Shown here: positions 17,276 through 26,573 of the stretch, piece by piece
How the letters are laid out: each line of letters opens with the position of its first letter
Position numbering within the stretch: the stretch's first letter is position 1
Source: Armatimonadota bacterium
GTDB lineage: Bacteria; Armatimonadota; UBA5829; DSUL01
DNA: 64,000 bases
Direction: 5' to 3'
Assembly: GCA_025998755.1 (NCBI GenBank)
Contig: AP024674.1
Location: 744,001-808,000, forward strand
Notes under the pieces: model-generated
The model's database searches: none
Told to the model about the DNA's origin: nothing
What the model saw: the letters and a program-made list of their open reading frames with translations, nothing else
Made by a program: the position numbers and the translations under genes

Positions 17276-17740
17276 GCTTCCTACACCTCCGGGAGGAGGG
17301 TCCAGGCTGCCGGACCCGGCGGAGCGGCCGCGGCCGTCTGCCCTCAAGGTGGCGAAGTCAGGGCGGACAATGCCATCGGGACTCCGGGGCTCCGGGCCGG
17401 CAGCCTGGCAGTCTGTCTAGAGGTCAGAGTCGAGGTGGTTTCGAGGATCGGTGGTCGTGATGTCCCGCGCGTGCTTACGGGAAGCCTTGCGTTGACCGCG
17501 AAAAACCATTCGCTCTCTGCTCGGGGCCGGAGAGGGCCGCCCGGAGGGACTCAGGATGATTGCTCGGGTTCGGGCAGGCCGGCTCTCGTGCCGGTTCGGA
17601 GTGTGTTGGAACGCTTTTCTGTTGTCACTTACGTTGTGCCACGCCTCTGCCCAGGGAGGGGCTGGAAGGAGTACCGGTATTGAGGGGTCGGCTCTGAACG
17701 GCGAGCGGTGTGGTTGCCTCCAAGTGGAGGGCGTGCCATA

Positions 17741-18535
17741 ATGCGGTTCGTGACTGGGTGCAGCAGTGAGGGTTTTCCGGCCGGATTCTCCGCTGCCGTG
17801 CTCGCCGCAGGGCGCGGCAGCAGGATGGGCGGAGACATCCCCAAGGTGCTCCTGCCGGTGGCCGGGCGTCCCATTGTGGAAAGGGTCTGCTCACTGCTTC
17901 TATCCGCCGGAGTCAGCCCGCTGTGCGTGGTGGTCTCGCCGCAGACTCTTGAGCCTGTCCGGCGCGCGGTGGGTGCGGATGTGCTTTTCGCCCTCCAGCC
18001 TGAGCCGAGGGGCAGCGGGGATGCGGTCCTGTGCGCGGCCCCCCTTCTGCGCGAGGCCCGGCAGGATGTGCTCGTCGCGTGTGGAGACAGCCCGCTTTTC
18101 ACCCTCCGCACACTCCGGAGTCTGATGCAGACCCATCGCGAGCGGGAGGCAGCCATCACTCTGGCCACGGCGATTCTGGACGATCCCTCCGGATACGGCC
18201 GCATCATCAGGAAGGAACCCGGCGGCCCCGTCAGGGGTATTGTGGAGGAGCGCGATGCCGACCCTGCTCTACGTGCGATTCGCGAGGTGAACGGCGGGCT
18301 CTACGCGCTGAAAGCGGCGTTCCTGTGGCCGGCTCTGGAGGAAGCGGCGGCGCGTGTGAGGGATGGGGAGTTCGTTCTGACGGAGCTGGTTGGGCTGGCC
18401 GTCCAACGGAATCTGCGCGTGGAAGCTGTGCAGTGTCCGGCAGAAGAGGTAGCGGGGGTAAATACTCCTCAGGAGCTGGAACTTGCCTCTGAGGTGCTGC
18501 GCCGCCGGGAGGCGGAGAGCGCGCCGGAGCGCTGA
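17741..18535 (+). CDS. Sugar nucleotidyltransferase, GlmU N-terminal-domain type
   Basis: The 264-residue protein has the nucleotidyltransferase signature AAVLAAGRGSRMGGDIPKVL with the NTP-binding GxGxRM and Lys. It then has LQPEPRGSGDAVL for uracil and phosphate contacts and VACGDSPLF for the metal Asp. GIVEERDAD and EVNGGLYAL are typical of the UDP-N-acetylglucosamine pyrophosphorylase domain of GlmU. The left-handed beta-helix acetyltransferase half of GlmU is absent, so it is not a full GlmU. It may activate another sugar phosphate or need a separate acetyltransferase. ATG 17741 is preferred over the in-frame GTG 17708. Confidence 0.8.
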   Translation: MRFVTGCSSEGFPAGFSAAVLAAGRGSRMGGDIPKVLLPVAGRPIVERVCSLLLSAGVSPLCVVVSPQTLEPVRRAVGADVLFALQPEPRGSGDAVLCAAPLLREARQDVLVACGDSPLFTLRTLRSLMQTHREREAAITLATAILDDPSGYGRIIRKEPGGPVRGIVEERDADPALRAIREVNGGLYALKAAFLWPALEEAAARVRDGEFVLTELVGLAVQRNLRVEAVQCPAEEVAGVNTPQELELASEVLRRREAESAPER

Positions 18536-18551
18536 CGGGAAGGATATTGAC

Positions 18552-18953
18552 GTGATACAGCTTGATCCGGAAGATCTCGAAGAGGTGCGCCGGGTTGCGC
18601 GGGAGTATTCCGAGGCGTTCCGTTTGGCGGACTCGCGCAGGGCGTTGGAGCTCACCATTCTCCCGGTTGTGGATTGCATTGATCTGGGAAGCCGGGCGGG
18701 CGTCTACCTGATGGACGCGGGCGAGTTCGCGCACCTGGTGGAGGAGCACCGTCACGAGGACTTCACCACTGAGATAATCTCGCTGGACATCCAGCCGCTC
18801 GGAAAGAATGCCGCCCTTGCCCGGGTTGAGGCGGAAGTACGAAAGCCGGACGGCCGGGTGGGGCAGGTGGAATGGGTTGAGTTTCTGGCTCGCACTGCAG
18901 AGGGATGGAAAGTCTGGGCCAACTGGCTGGGCCCGTATCCCGAAGGTTTCTGA
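18552..18953 (+). CDS. NTF2-like / SnoaL-like small protein
   Basis: The product has 133 residues with an N-terminal helix (LEEVRRVAREYSEAFRLAD) followed by strands such as TTEIISLDIQPLGKNAALAR, QVEWVEFLAR and a closing EGWKVWANWLG. That helix-then-sheet layout with a final Trp-rich strand is typical of NTF2-like proteins, which may be enzymes, binding domains or immunity proteins. GTG 18552 follows GGGAAGGA at a normal distance. It lies 16 bases after the nucleotidyltransferase gene and 44 before the aldolase gene. No specific function can be assigned. Confidence 0.6.
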   Translation: MIQLDPEDLEEVRRVAREYSEAFRLADSRRALELTILPVVDCIDLGSRAGVYLMDAGEFAHLVEEHRHEDFTTEIISLDIQPLGKNAALARVEAEVRKPDGRVGQVEWVEFLARTAEGWKVWANWLGPYPEGF

Positions 18954-18997
18954 TGGGCGCCGCCAAGCGGCGCAGATCTCCGGAACTGAGGTGAACG

Positions 18998-19768
18998 ATG
19001 AACAAGGCCGATTCCCTGGCGAAGCTGGTCGAGATGTCCAGGGAGCTGGGAGAGCCTTCCAACGACTATGTCATTCTGGGGGAAGGCAATACTTCTGCCC
19101 GGCTGAGTGAGAACACGTTCGCGGTCAAGGCGAGCGGAACAACCCTGCGCGGGATTCAGCCGGAGCACTTCGTTGAGGTGCGATTCGATGCGGTGCTAGA
19201 GCTGCTGGGCCGCGAAAGCGCCACCGATGCGGAGGTGAAGGATGCCCTTCAGGAGGCGTGCGCGGATCCTGCAGAGAAGCTACGCCCGAGTGTCGAGACT
19301 GTTCTCCACGCCTCCCTCCTGTCACTGCCGGGCATCAACTTCATCGGCCACACTCACCCCACGGCTGTGAACATGATCCTGTGTTCCCGCAACTGGAAAG
19401 AGGTTCTGGGCGGGCGCATCTTTCCGGATGAGATTGTGTCCTGCGGCGTTGCGCCTGTATTGGTGGACTACACCGATCCGGGTCTGCCACTGGCAAAGGT
19501 GGTCCACCAGAAGGCTCGAGAGTTTCTGGAAGCGTCCGGAGAGCCTCCCAAGGCCGTCCTGATGCAGAACCACGGTCTGATCGCCATTGGACAGACGCCA
19601 GTCGAGGTCCTGGGCATCACCGCTATGTGGGTGAAGACAGCGCGCGTTCTGCGGGGCACCTACGCCTTCGGCGGGCCCCGGTTTTTCAGCGAGCAGGAGG
19701 TGGCCCGCATCAGCTCGCGTCCAGACGAGCTTTACAGAATGAAACTGATCAGGGGACTGGCCGGATAG
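18998..19768 (+). CDS. Class II aldolase/adducin-family protein
   Basis: These zinc enzymes cleave or isomerise short sugar phosphates such as fuculose-1-phosphate or rhamnulose-1-phosphate. The 256-residue protein shows the phosphate-binding EGNTSARL and VKASGTTL segments. The metal-binding pair is in FIGHTHPTAVN, and the distal metal His is in MQNHGLIA. It directly precedes the MDR-SDR fusion gene in the same direction, 47 bases away. This suggests a shared polyol or deoxysugar pathway, but the substrate cannot be read from sequence. Confidence 0.85.
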   Translation: MNKADSLAKLVEMSRELGEPSNDYVILGEGNTSARLSENTFAVKASGTTLRGIQPEHFVEVRFDAVLELLGRESATDAEVKDALQEACADPAEKLRPSVETVLHASLLSLPGINFIGHTHPTAVNMILCSRNWKEVLGGRIFPDEIVSCGVAPVLVDYTDPGLPLAKVVHQKAREFLEASGEPPKAVLMQNHGLIAIGQTPVEVLGITAMWVKTARVLRGTYAFGGPRFFSEQEVARISSRPDELYRMKLIRGLAG

Positions 19769-19815
19769 GAAGACCGCTTCCCTGCAGGGTTGAGAAAGGA
19801 ACATCTGCGAAACCG

Positions 19816-22395
19816 ATGACCGATCTTCTTGAGCAATACCGCAAGGCCCGCTTGCCTCTCCCGGAGACTCATCTGGTATGGGAACTTTACGGGGCGGGGC
19901 TGGAGAACCTCGGAAAAGACGGCAAGCCCGTCGTGCGGCCGCTGCCCGAGTATGGCCCCGACGAATTGCTGCTGCGTCAGGATGCGGTAGGTATCTGTTT
20001 CAGCGATATCAAGGTAGTGAATCTTGGCCCGGAGCATCCCCGCCTGTCCGGCCGCGATATGGTCAAGGAGCCCGTCATCCTGGGTCACGAGGTCTCGGTC
20101 ACCGTCGTCGGGGTGGGGGAGAATCTCAAGGACCGGTATCACGTCGGCGAGCGTTACATCGTTCAGGCCGATGTGTTCTACAAAGGGGTGAGTATGGCCT
20201 ACGGCTACGTTTTGCCGGGGGCCATGCAGCAGTACGGAAAGGTCGGCAAGGAGATTCTGGAGGGCGACGAAGGGAGCTACTTGCTCCCCGTCCGCGAGGA
20301 GACAGGCTATCTGCAGGCGGCCCTGGCGGAGCCGTGGGCGTGCGTGGTGGCGGCCTACCGCATCGAGCATCGCCAGACGCCGAAAAAAGGCGGGGTGGCT
20401 CTGGTCTACCGTCCGTCTTCCACGGATGCAGACAGCTTTGATTTCGGCGGCGTCCTTACAGCGGAGACCTGTCCTGCGGTGATCGTTGCGGCCGGGGTTG
20501 GTCCTTCTGCTTTGGGTGCCCTCCAGAAGGTGGCGCAGGCGGCGGGCGCGCTTGTCGTCGAAGACGGATCTTTCAGCCCGGACAAGGCTAAGGCCGTCGC
20601 AGAAGCCCACGGCGGTAAGGGCTTTGATGACATCATCGTGCTGGGGCAGGCCGGTGCGGAAGATCTGCGGCTCCTTTCCGAAGCTCTGGGCTACTGTGGT
20701 GTCCTGAATGTGGTTGGAGCGTCTGGCCTTGCGGATGACGTGGAGGTGGACGTTGGGCGCGTTCATTACGATCGGCTCGCGATCGTAGGGACACCCTCCG
20801 CAAACGTAGCGGAGGGCTACCGGATGCTGCGCTGCGCGGAGTTGACCGCCGGAGGTTCGGCCTGGTTCATCGGGGCGGCCGGGCCGATGGGGCAGATGCA
20901 CGTCCAGCGCGCGGTTGAACTGGAGGCGGCTCCGGCGAAGATCCTTTGCACGGACATTGACGACCGCCGCAACGAGATGCTCCGCCTTCGAGTGGAGAAG
21001 ACTGCGCGGGAGCGGGGCATTGAGATCCGTTTCGTGAACCCGAACTCTCTTGCCGAAGGCGAGCTGGAGTCCATCATCTCGGAAATGACCGGCGGGACTG
21101 GGTTTGATGACATTGTGACCCTGGTTCCGGTTCCCGCTCTGGTGGCGCAGGCGTCGCGGCATCTGGCCAACCGGGGCGTGATGAATATCTTCGCAGGCAT
21201 CGCCCGCGGAGTGAAAGCTAATCTCCCGCTGGGAGACTGCTTCACGCGGGGGGTACGCTATATCGGCTCAAGCGGCTCTTCCCTGCAAGATCTTGCAGAT
21301 ACCTTGCGCCTGTCCGAGGAGGGCAAGCTGCAGACCGCCAACTCCGCGGCGGCCATCGGCGGGATCAACGCCGTCCGCGACGGGCTCGCGGCGGTCAAGG
21401 AGGGACGGTTCCCGGGGAAGACCGTCATCTTCCCTCAGTTCCCGGACATTCCACTCCTGGAGCTGACAGAACTGAAGAATGCCTACCCCACGGTCCACGC
21501 ACGGCTGAAGGACGGTATGTTCTGGACGCGTGAGGCCGAGGACGAACTGTTCAGGATCATGCTCCACAAGCAGCAGGAGCAAGCCGCCAGCGGCGGCGGA
21601 GGTTCCGGCAAGATCTTTGGGGGCAAAGTGGCTCTGGTCACCGGGGCGGCGCAGGGACTGGGGGAAGCCATTTCCCACCGACTGGCGAAGGAGGGCGCCT
21701 CGGTTGTTCTGCTGGACCTGAACGAGGAGCGCGTTCGCGCCACCGCTGAGGCTGTGGCCGCAAAGCACGGGGTCCAGACGGTGGGCATTCGGGTGGATGT
21801 CACCGATGAGGAGCAGGTCGCCGACGCGTTCCGGCAGACCATGGACCGCTTCGGGACGGTGGATATCGTGGTTGCGAACGCAGGCATCCTCATTGCAGGC
21901 CCCATTGAGGAGTTTGACGTGGCGACCTGGCGGAAGGTGGTGGATGTGAACCTGGTGGGTTACATGATCACCGCCAAGCACGCAGCCCGCGTGATGATCC
22001 CCCGGAAGTCTGGCGTCATCATCCAGATCAACTCCAAGTCCGGCAAGAAAGGGTCGTTCCGCAATAGCGCGTATGCGGCTAGCAAGTTCGGCGGCGTGGG
22101 GCTGACGCAGAGCCTGGCGCTGGAGCTCGCTCCTTACGGCATCCGCGTCAATGCCATCTGCCCCGGCAACCTGCTGGACTCCCCGCTGTGGCAGGATAGC
22201 CTCTACGAGCAATATGCCCGCACGCAGGGATTGACCAAGGAAGAGGTGCGGGCGAAGTATGAGGGCCAGGTGCCTCTCGGGCGCGGCTGCACCTATGACG
22301 ACGTGACGAACGTGCTGGTCTTTCTGGCGAGCGATCAGGCATCGTACATGACCGGTCAGGCCATCAATGTAACGGGTGGCCAGCAGATGGACTGA
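19816..22395 (+). CDS. MDR-SDR fusion: sorbose-1-phosphate-reductase-like domain joined to sorbitol-6-phosphate dehydrogenase-like domain
   Basis: The protein has 859 residues. The first 580 or so form a zinc-type medium-chain dehydrogenase: DAVGICFSD carries the metal Cys, ILGHEVSVTVVGVG the His-Glu pair, ALAEPWACVV a third ligand, and AWFIGAAGPMGQMH is the Rossmann loop. A Gly-rich linker, AASGGGGSGK, leads into a complete SDR domain with VTGAAQGLGEA, NAGILIAGP and the catalytic Tyr and Lys in SAYAASKFG. The ending VPLGRGCTYDDV and MTGQAINVTGGQ closely follows sorbitol-6-phosphate 2-dehydrogenase (SrlD/SorD). Together the two halves could perform successive reduction and oxidation, as SorE and SorD do in sorbose use. 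ATG 19816 is chosen since upstream in-frame sequence lies in the aldolase gene. Substrate identity is inference. Confidence 0.8.
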   Translation: MTDLLEQYRKARLPLPETHLVWELYGAGLENLGKDGKPVVRPLPEYGPDELLLRQDAVGICFSDIKVVNLGPEHPRLSGRDMVKEPVILGHEVSVTVVGVGENLKDRYHVGERYIVQADVFYKGVSMAYGYVLPGAMQQYGKVGKEILEGDEGSYLLPVREETGYLQAALAEPWACVVAAYRIEHRQTPKKGGVALVYRPSSTDADSFDFGGVLTAETCPAVIVAAGVGPSALGALQKVAQAAGALVVEDGSFSPDKAKAVAEAHGGKGFDDIIVLGQAGAEDLRLLSEALGYCGVLNVVGASGLADDVEVDVGRVHYDRLAIVGTPSANVAEGYRMLRCAELTAGGSAWFIGAAGPMGQMHVQRAVELEAAPAKILCTDIDDRRNEMLRLRVEKTARERGIEIRFVNPNSLAEGELESIISEMTGGTGFDDIVTLVPVPALVAQASRHLANRGVMNIFAGIARGVKANLPLGDCFTRGVRYIGSSGSSLQDLADTLRLSEEGKLQTANSAAAIGGINAVRDGLAAVKEGRFPGKTVIFPQFPDIPLLELTELKNAYPTVHARLKDGMFWTREAEDELFRIMLHKQQEQAASGGGGSGKIFGGKVALVTGAAQGLGEAISHRLAKEGASVVLLDLNEERVRATAEAVAAKHGVQTVGIRVDVTDEEQVADAFRQTMDRFGTVDIVVANAGILIAGPIEEFDVATWRKVVDVNLVGYMITAKHAARVMIPRKSGVIIQINSKSGKKGSFRNSAYAASKFGGVGLTQSLALELAPYGIRVNAICPGNLLDSPLWQDSLYEQYARTQGLTKEEVRAKYEGQVPLGRGCTYDDVTNVLVFLASDQASYMTGQAINVTGGQQMD

Positions 22396-22421
22396 TCGCG
22401 GATCAGTCGGCGGATGCGATG

Positions 22422-22456
22422 AAGGCCCGGACCCTTTTGCGGTCCGGGCCTTCTTG
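22422..22456 (+). terminator. Intrinsic terminator after the fusion dehydrogenase gene
   Basis: A 12-base-pair stem (AAGGCCCGGACC with GGTCCGGGCCTT at 22441-22452) and a seven-base loop are followed by a T-rich tail. It lies between two converging genes and serves mainly the plus strand. Confidence 0.88.
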
Positions 22457-22476
22457 TTTGCTGCAGAATACAGTAG

Positions 22477-23748
22477 CTACTCGGCGGAAAGCCGTTCCAC
22501 ACGGTAGCCGCCGCGAGCCTTGTCGCTGATATACACAATGACGTAGATCACGAAGAGGATCGCCGGCAGGATGGCCACCGTCATCAACGCCCCGCTTGCA
22601 CCCAGGGTCTCCTTCAGGCGCCCCAGCCAGGGCTGAGCGAGCCCTGCTGAAGCCATGCCTGCGGCGCCCATCAGGCCAAGGAGCACCGCTCCGCCCTTAG
22701 GGAACCGTTCCGATGTGATGCCGAGCATGGTTGGCCAGAAGTAGCAGATGCCCAGCGCGAAGATGAACGATGCCCCGAAGGCTCCGACTGGCCCGGTTAC
22801 TTTGGCCATCGCCACCAGCCCCACGGCCGACAGGAAAGCCGAACCGATCAACAGACCCACCGGATTGAACCTGTGCACCATCGGCCCGGCAAACAAGCGG
22901 CCAACCAGCATGATGATGTTGATCCACACCAGCACCAGAATACCGTTCTTCAGCGCGATCTCGTTCATAATCTCGCCGATCCACTGCACGGTTCCCAGTT
23001 CGGTGGCCGCCGAAAGCAGCATACCAAACAGGAACACTAGGAACAGCGGGCGGAACATCTCGCGATACATCTCCGCCGTGGAGACTCCACTCTGGACGCG
23101 TTCCGTCGGGGGCAGACGCAGCTTCAGGAACAGATAGCCGTAAATGACCATCGGGATCAGCACCACGGCCTGCTTGATTTTCCAGATGTGGCCGTACTCC
23201 ACCACCTTCCTGGGATCGTCCAGGCCCATCAGTCGGACAAACAACAGGGTCAGGAAGAAAGCTGCCAGACCGCCGATGATCTGTCCGCCCGGCCACCAGG
23301 CGTGAAGGATATTCAGCTTCACCGTCTTCTGATCCGGGTAGATGGTTGCCACCAGCGGGTTGATGCCTGCTTCCACGAACCCGTTGCCCAGGCCGATGAT
23401 CAATGTCGCCAGTCCCAGAATGGCCACGGTAGGGGCGAAAATGGTCATGATCGTCCCCACCACGTGCGCGACGAAGGCCAGTCCAAGCAGGGCTCGCATG
23501 CCGATCAGGTCGCACAGCTGTCCGCCGATGAAGATCGCAATGGTGAATCCCCAGAACGCCGGCAGGATGGCGAACCCGATGGCCTCCGAGCTGCTCTGGA
23601 AGTAGTGTTCCCACGCGCCCAGAATGTCGGCCCTGACGGAGAAGATCATACTGGTGGCCACCAGAGCCACACAGCTTGCGAAGAAGAGCTGTCCGCGCTC
23701 GCTTGTGGACGCGGCAGCTCCCGCCGCCTCTGTCGAGGAAGTGTTCAA
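22477..23748 (-). CDS. MFS transporter
   Basis: This is a 423-residue permease with about twelve hydrophobic segments and a charged central loop around the KLRLPPTERVQSG region. Segments such as GFAILPAFWGFTIAIFIGGQ, LCDLIGMRA and FIFALGICYFWPTMLGI fit the sugar/metabolite branch of the major facilitator superfamily. TTG 23748 is preferred. GGAGG at 23756-23760 precedes it on the minus strand, and the longer frame adds a non-membrane, low-complexity Arg/Gly leader. It converges on the aldolase and dehydrogenase genes, so it may import the substrate of that pathway, but this is a neighbourhood argument only. The 204 bases between it and cysC hold GC-rich inverted repeats and no gene. Confidence 0.85.
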   Translation of the reverse strand: MNTSSTEAAGAAASTSERGQLFFASCVALVATSMIFSVRADILGAWEHYFQSSSEAIGFAILPAFWGFTIAIFIGGQLCDLIGMRALLGLAFVAHVVGTIMTIFAPTVAILGLATLIIGLGNGFVEAGINPLVATIYPDQKTVKLNILHAWWPGGQIIGGLAAFFLTLLFVRLMGLDDPRKVVEYGHIWKIKQAVVLIPMVIYGYLFLKLRLPPTERVQSGVSTAEMYREMFRPLFLVFLFGMLLSAATELGTVQWIGEIMNEIALKNGILVLVWINIIMLVGRLFAGPMVHRFNPVGLLIGSAFLSAVGLVAMAKVTGPVGAFGASFIFALGICYFWPTMLGITSERFPKGGAVLLGLMGAAGMASAGLAQPWLGRLKETLGASGALMTVAILPAILFVIYVIVYISDKARGGYRVERLSAE

Positions 23749-23952
23749 CGCTCTACCTCCGCTTGGTCTCACGCCGCGTTCACGGAGGACTCGCAGCGTG
23801 GCAATAGTCCCGTCGGCGGCCGGCTGCCGGCCGGTGCGCGCGCCGGGATGCATCCCTTCTGCGCAGGTATTGCGCGTGAATGGTCCGGATTCCTTCTCCG
23901 CCACGCCCAGCCCGCTCCGGGGAGATGGCCCAGAGCGGCGCTCTCAGACGTG

Positions 23953-24486
23953 CTAGCGGCCGTCTATAAGCCCCCGGGAGGCCAGGTAGTCGAGGATCTT
24001 CTGTGTGCTCTCCTCAACAGTCTCGCGATCTGTCCGGACAACCACTTCGGGATTCTCAGGCGGCTCATAGGGGTCGGAGATGCCCGTGAAGTTCTGAATC
24101 TCCCCGGCAAGAGCCTTCTTGTAGAGGCCCTTCACATCCCGCTCGGCAAGGACCTCGATGGGGCATTCGCAATAGACTTCCACGAACTCGCCCGTCTGGC
24201 GCCGGATCTCGTCCCGAATCTCGCGGTAGGGGGAAATGGCGGCAGTGATGGCTATGACTCCGTTGCGCGCCAGAAGGTCCGCGACGAAGCCGATGCGCCG
24301 GATATTGGTGTCCCTGTCTTCTTTGGAGAAACCCAGACCCTTGGAAAGATGGGTGCGGACCACGTCTCCGTCCAGAAGCTCGGCCTTGTAGCCGCGGCTG
24401 CGGAACTCGGCGAGCAGTCTCTCGCTGATAGTGGACTTGCCCGCTCCGGACAGCCCTGTGAACCAGAGGATGAACCCTTTGTGCAT
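23953..24486 (-). CDS. cysC: Adenylylsulfate (APS) kinase
   Basis: CysC phosphorylates APS to PAPS in the cytoplasm. The 177-residue protein has the P-loop GLSGAGKST at residues 11-19, the [20 protein letters not shown] substrate loop and the [12 protein letters not shown] helix. The [16 protein letters not shown] motif is nearly invariant in the family. It is transcribed away from cysH across a 125-base intergenic region. Since the neighbouring CysH is of the iron-sulfur APS-reducing type, PAPS made here may mainly serve sulfation. Confidence 0.96.
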   Translation of the reverse strand: MHKGFILWFTGLSGAGKSTISERLLAEFRSRGYKAELLDGDVVRTHLSKGLGFSKEDRDTNIRRIGFVADLLARNGVIAITAAISPYREIRDEIRRQTGEFVEVYCECPIEVLAERDVKGLYKKALAGEIQNFTGISDPYEPPENPEVVVRTDRETVEESTQKILDYLASRGLIDGR

Positions 24487-24541
24487 CGTATCCTTTCGCT
24501 CTTGGCTCCGGCCTGGCGGGAAGGGCGCGAGGCGGAGCGTC

Positions 24542-24571
24542 TTGACAATGGATTTTAAAAGATAATATGCT
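24542..24571 (+). promoter_or_regulatory. Candidate promoter of cysH
   Basis: A perfect TTGACA at 24542-24547 is followed after 18 bases by TATGCT. The surrounding stretch is unusually AT-rich for this window. The predicted start leaves a leader of about 35 bases before GGAGG at 24601 and the cysH ATG. Confidence 0.6.
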
Positions 24572-24611
24572 AAGTTGATTGATTCAGTCCACTATTATGC
24601 GGAGGAACTTG

Positions 24612-25337
24612 ATGGCCGTCCGCCTTGAGCAGGACGTTTCCGTTATATCTCAGTCCTTCGAGACCGCCAGCCCCGAGGAGGTGATCCGCTGGGCGGTCCG
24701 GACGTTCGGCGACGCACTCGTGATGACCAGCTCCTTCGGGGCCGATTCCGCAGTGCTACTGCACCTTGCCACCCGCGAGATGCCCCGAATCCGCGTGATC
24801 TTCATTGATACCGGTTTTCTGTTCCCCGAAACGCATGCCTACGTGGAGCAGCTTCGCAGGCTGCTTGATCTGAACATCTGGCATTATCGCACCCGCAACG
24901 ACCCTTTCTCGTATCTGGAGTCAGCAGGCGAAGAAGACTTCCGTCATCGCCGGGATGTGGCCCGCTGCTGCGCGGTCAACAAGAACGAGCCCATGGAGCG
25001 GGCCATGCGGGACCTTGCTCCGGCCGCTTGGCTGCGCGGCATCCGGCGGGCTCAGTCCGAGTCCAGACGCAACCGTCAGTTCGTGGAGTGGAGCGCGCGC
25101 TACTCCTGCTATGCCATCTCACCTCTGTTGAACTGGAGCGATGCAGATATCGAGGAATACCTGCGCAAACACGACCTTCCCCCCCATCCGCTGGCCGCAT
25201 TCGGATACCGTTCCATCGGCTGCAGTCCTCTGACCTGCACCCGTCCCGTGGAACGGGACGAGGATCCGCGGTCCGGCAGGTGGGCCGGCACTGGCAAGAC
25301 AGAGTGCGGACTGCACCTGGAGGACTACCAGATCTGA
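24612..25337 (+). CDS. cysH: Assimilatory adenylylsulfate/phosphoadenylylsulfate reductase
   Basis: This enzyme reduces activated sulfate to sulfite with thioredoxin. The 241-residue protein shows TSSFGADSAVLLHL for the adenylyl group, FIDTGFLFPETHAYV and RNDPFSYL. The Cys pair in RCCAVNK and a second Cys pair in GCSPLTC are the ligands of a [4Fe-4S] cluster, indicating the APS-using type. The catalytic Cys is in ECGLHLED near the C-terminus. The second pair is spaced Cys-x4-Cys, whereas Cys-x2-Cys is usual. ATG 24612 is chosen for its ideal GGAGG six bases upstream. It is divergent from cysC. Confidence 0.9.
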   Translation: MAVRLEQDVSVISQSFETASPEEVIRWAVRTFGDALVMTSSFGADSAVLLHLATREMPRIRVIFIDTGFLFPETHAYVEQLRRLLDLNIWHYRTRNDPFSYLESAGEEDFRHRRDVARCCAVNKNEPMERAMRDLAPAAWLRGIRRAQSESRRNRQFVEWSARYSCYAISPLLNWSDADIEEYLRKHDLPPHPLAAFGYRSIGCSPLTCTRPVERDEDPRSGRWAGTGKTECGLHLEDYQI

Positions 25338-25433
25338 CCCCGACCCGCCCGGTTCGGGGTTGACACGCCGGTTCGGCTGACGGCACAATCCAGCCGCACT
25401 TTGGAGAACGCTGGAAAGGATGGATTCTAGCCC

Positions 25434-26558
25434 GTGCGCGACCCTCGTTTCAGGAAGCTGGCCGGCATCCTGCTGGACTATTCCACCCGCACCGCCCCTG
25501 GCGAGCGCGTGCTGATCGAATATGCCGGCGTTCCCGCCCAGATGATCAGCACGCTTGTGGAGGCGGCTTCAGAACGCGGAGCGCTGCCCTTCGTTGACAT
25601 GCGCGAGGCGCGGGTGCAACGGACGCTCCTCTTGAACGCCACGGAAGAGCAGATGAAGGTCCAGGGTGACTGGGAGCTTCATCGGATGAAGCTGATGAAC
25701 GTTTATATCGGTCTTCGCGGCGGGGAAAACGCGAGCGAAACGGCCGACGTCCCACAGGAGCGAATGAAGCTGTATCTGGAGCACGTGGCGCATCCGGTGC
25801 ACTTTGAGCAGCGCGTGAACCATACCAAGTGGGTGGTGCTGCGCTGGCCAACACCCTCTATGGCGCAGCTTGCGGGGATGTCAACTGAGGCGTTTGAGGA
25901 CTTTTTCTTCGAGGTTTGCACGCTGGACTACGCCCGGATGGCGGCCGCGCAGAAGCCTCTGGAAGACCGGATGAACGCGTGCGATATCGTCAGGCTCGTC
26001 GGGCCGCGGGACACGGACCTCACTTTTTCCATCAAGGATATCCCGGTCATCCCCTGTGTGGGCGAGCACAACATTCCGGACGGAGAGACATTCACCGCGC
26101 CCGTTCGCGAGAGCGTCAACGGCGTCATCCACTACAATGCGCCCACAATCTATCAGGGCAAATCGTTTGACGACGTCCGGCTGGAGTTTCGCGACGGCAG
26201 GTGCGTCTCCGCGTCAGCCTCGGATAGCCAAGAGCTGAATAGGATCCTGGACACCGATGAAGGAGCGCGCTTTGTAGGCGAGTTCTCCATCGCTTACAAT
26301 CCCCACATCCTCCGGCCCATCCGGGACATTCTGTTCGATGAAAAGATCGCGGGATCCATCCACTTCACGCCTGGCCAGGCATATGAGCAGGCAGACAACG
26401 GGAATCGCTCCAAGGTTCACTGGGACCTTGTTCTCATCCAGCGTCCGGAATACGGGGGAGGAGAGCTCTACTTCGACGGCGAGCTCATCCGCAAGGATGG
26501 ACTCTTCGTCCCTGAAGATCTGCAGCCGCTGAATCCGGACGCGTTGGCCGTTGCCTGA
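25434..26558 (+). CDS. M29-family metallo-aminopeptidase
   Basis: These cobalt/zinc aminopeptidases (AmpS, thermophilic aminopeptidase T) remove N-terminal residues in the cytoplasm. The 374-residue protein keeps the metal-binding elements: Glu in VGEHNIPDGETFTAP, Glu in VGEFSIAYNP, His in SIHFTPGQAY and the His-x-Asp in KVHWDLVL. The N-terminal domain, with LAGILLDYSTRTAPGERVLI, is typical. GTG 25434 starts soon after a purine-rich GGAAAGGA. It converges with the next gene, with 15 bases between the stops and no terminator. Confidence 0.9.
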   Translation: MRDPRFRKLAGILLDYSTRTAPGERVLIEYAGVPAQMISTLVEAASERGALPFVDMREARVQRTLLLNATEEQMKVQGDWELHRMKLMNVYIGLRGGENASETADVPQERMKLYLEHVAHPVHFEQRVNHTKWVVLRWPTPSMAQLAGMSTEAFEDFFFEVCTLDYARMAAAQKPLEDRMNACDIVRLVGPRDTDLTFSIKDIPVIPCVGEHNIPDGETFTAPVRESVNGVIHYNAPTIYQGKSFDDVRLEFRDGRCVSASASDSQELNRILDTDEGARFVGEFSIAYNPHILRPIRDILFDEKIAGSIHFTPGQAYEQADNGNRSKVHWDLVLIQRPEYGGGELYFDGELIRKDGLFVPEDLQPLNPDALAVA

Positions 26559-26573
26559 GAGTTCTCTGCTGGG

